From: Anaerolineales bacterium
Lineage (GTDB): Bacteria; Chloroflexota; Anaerolineae; 4572-78; J111
Reading direction: 5' to 3'
DNA length: 5,620 bases
Assembly (NCBI GenBank): GCA_012032575.1
Contig: JAAUSP010000513.1
Span: 1 to 5,620, forward strand
Shown: piece after piece, positions 5,198-5,620 of the stretch
How the letters are laid out: every line of letters starts with the position of its first letter
How positions within the stretch are numbered: position 1 is the stretch's first letter
Notes under the pieces: model-generated
What the model was told of the DNA's origin: nothing
The model's input: the letters and a program-made list of their open reading frames with translations, nothing else
Database searches by the model: none
Position numbers and translations under genes: made by a program

Positions 5198-5620
5198 AAT
5201 ATACACGGCAATGGCGACGATCGAGGTGCTGCATGATTTGGAGGGACAGGGGGCCATCAGTGCGATGGCTGTCCAGCCCTATGTGGCGGCGCTACGGCTG
5301 GAAGATTCAGTCCAACAGGAGGCTATTGCTTATTTACGACAGTTGTTGCAGGAGGTCCGCGCCCACCCGGAGGCGGCTTTGGCCAGTATGAACGTGCAGC
5401 GCGCCCACCCGGAGCGCATCTTCCGCATCTGTATTTTGCGGGTTGCGCCGCGCCTGCTGAAATCTTTGCCGGAAGCTGCGCTTGAGTTGATAACCTATTT
5501 TCTGCGTCGAAACGAGGACGGCGCTCCCGCCGAACATCAAAACCTGCGCCGGCCGGTCTCGAAGGCACTGCCGGAGATTTTGAGTCTGCTGGAAGAGCAG
5601 GGAACAAAGCTGCCCCAGCT
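5193..5620 (+). CDS. Frameshifted continuation of the XRE-HEAT protein, cut by window edge
   Basis: The frame starting GAT at 5193 is open to the last base (142 codons) and continues the repeat pattern of the preceding gene: RAHPEAAL, then RICILRVAPRLLKSLPEAAL and LRRPVSKALPEILSL, the latter two about 41 residues apart. This matches the RRxIxEAxPxL...PEAAL consensus in the upstream part, so it is the same protein. Deleting one C from CCCC at 5187-5190 joins VVPA to QDEIYTAMATIEVLHDLEG. An independent start at ATG 5211 is possible but has no ribosome binding site. Combined length exceeds 415 residues, with the C-terminus beyond the window. The shift may be an assembly error. Confidence 0.7.

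Noticed and set aside
5194..5391. ATGA overlap with the stop of the XRE gene, opening a 65-codon frame (MKYTRQW...).
   Set aside because: Its translation is rich in Arg and Trp and lacks any repeat pattern, while the neighbouring frame carries clear HEAT-like coding; it is a shadow frame.

Overview
The window reads as the backbone of a bacterial plasmid or integrative element. It carries a ParA/ParB-type partition pair, an FtsK/SpoIIIE-type membrane-anchored DNA-pumping ATPase, a small putative DNA-binding protein cut by the left edge, and a divergent XRE-type regulator fused to HEAT-like repeats and cut by the right edge. Base composition is moderately GC-rich. The ParB layout, with a long insert between its first two conserved boxes, and the style of the regulator make me think of Chloroflexota (Anaerolineae-like), but that is an impression from recall, not shown by the sequence. 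No rRNA, tRNA, CRISPR array, transposase or integrase is visible.

Layout, left to right. Bases 1-124 (minus) hold the N-terminus of a small protein that runs off the window; an 11-bp-period direct repeat lies just upstream of its start. Bases 256-1506 (minus) are parB. Inside it, in a variable linker of the protein, sit two near-identical perfect or near-perfect palindromes whose centres are 45 bp apart. Bases 1499-2301 (minus) are parA, broken by a frameshift at a T4G5 tract. Bases 2302-2515 are non-coding, with three copies of an 8-mer near the parA start and a hairpin made of inverted tandem heptanucleotides. Bases 2516-3994 (minus) encode the FtsK-like ATPase. Bases 3995-4363 are a divergent control region with an extended -10 promoter leftward, a consensus-like sigma70 promoter rightward, a 20-bp dyad and a duplicated 14-bp motif. 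From 4364 to the end (plus) runs the regulator, whose reading frame shifts at a C4 tract near 5190.

The minus-strand genes are all oriented ftsK-like, parA, parB, small protein. ParA and ParB overlap by 8 bp, and parB has an exceptionally strong ribosome binding site, so the pair is translationally coupled. The likely joint job is stable inheritance and DNA movement of the element: ParB loads on a centromere (the twin palindromes in parB are my best candidate), ParA drives segregation, and the FtsK-like protein pumps DNA at the membrane in conjugation or in resolution and segregation. The XRE-HEAT protein is a plausible controller of its own promoter and perhaps of the leftward promoter.

Both frameshifts fall in short homopolymers, so single-base errors in the assembly are as likely as real mutations.
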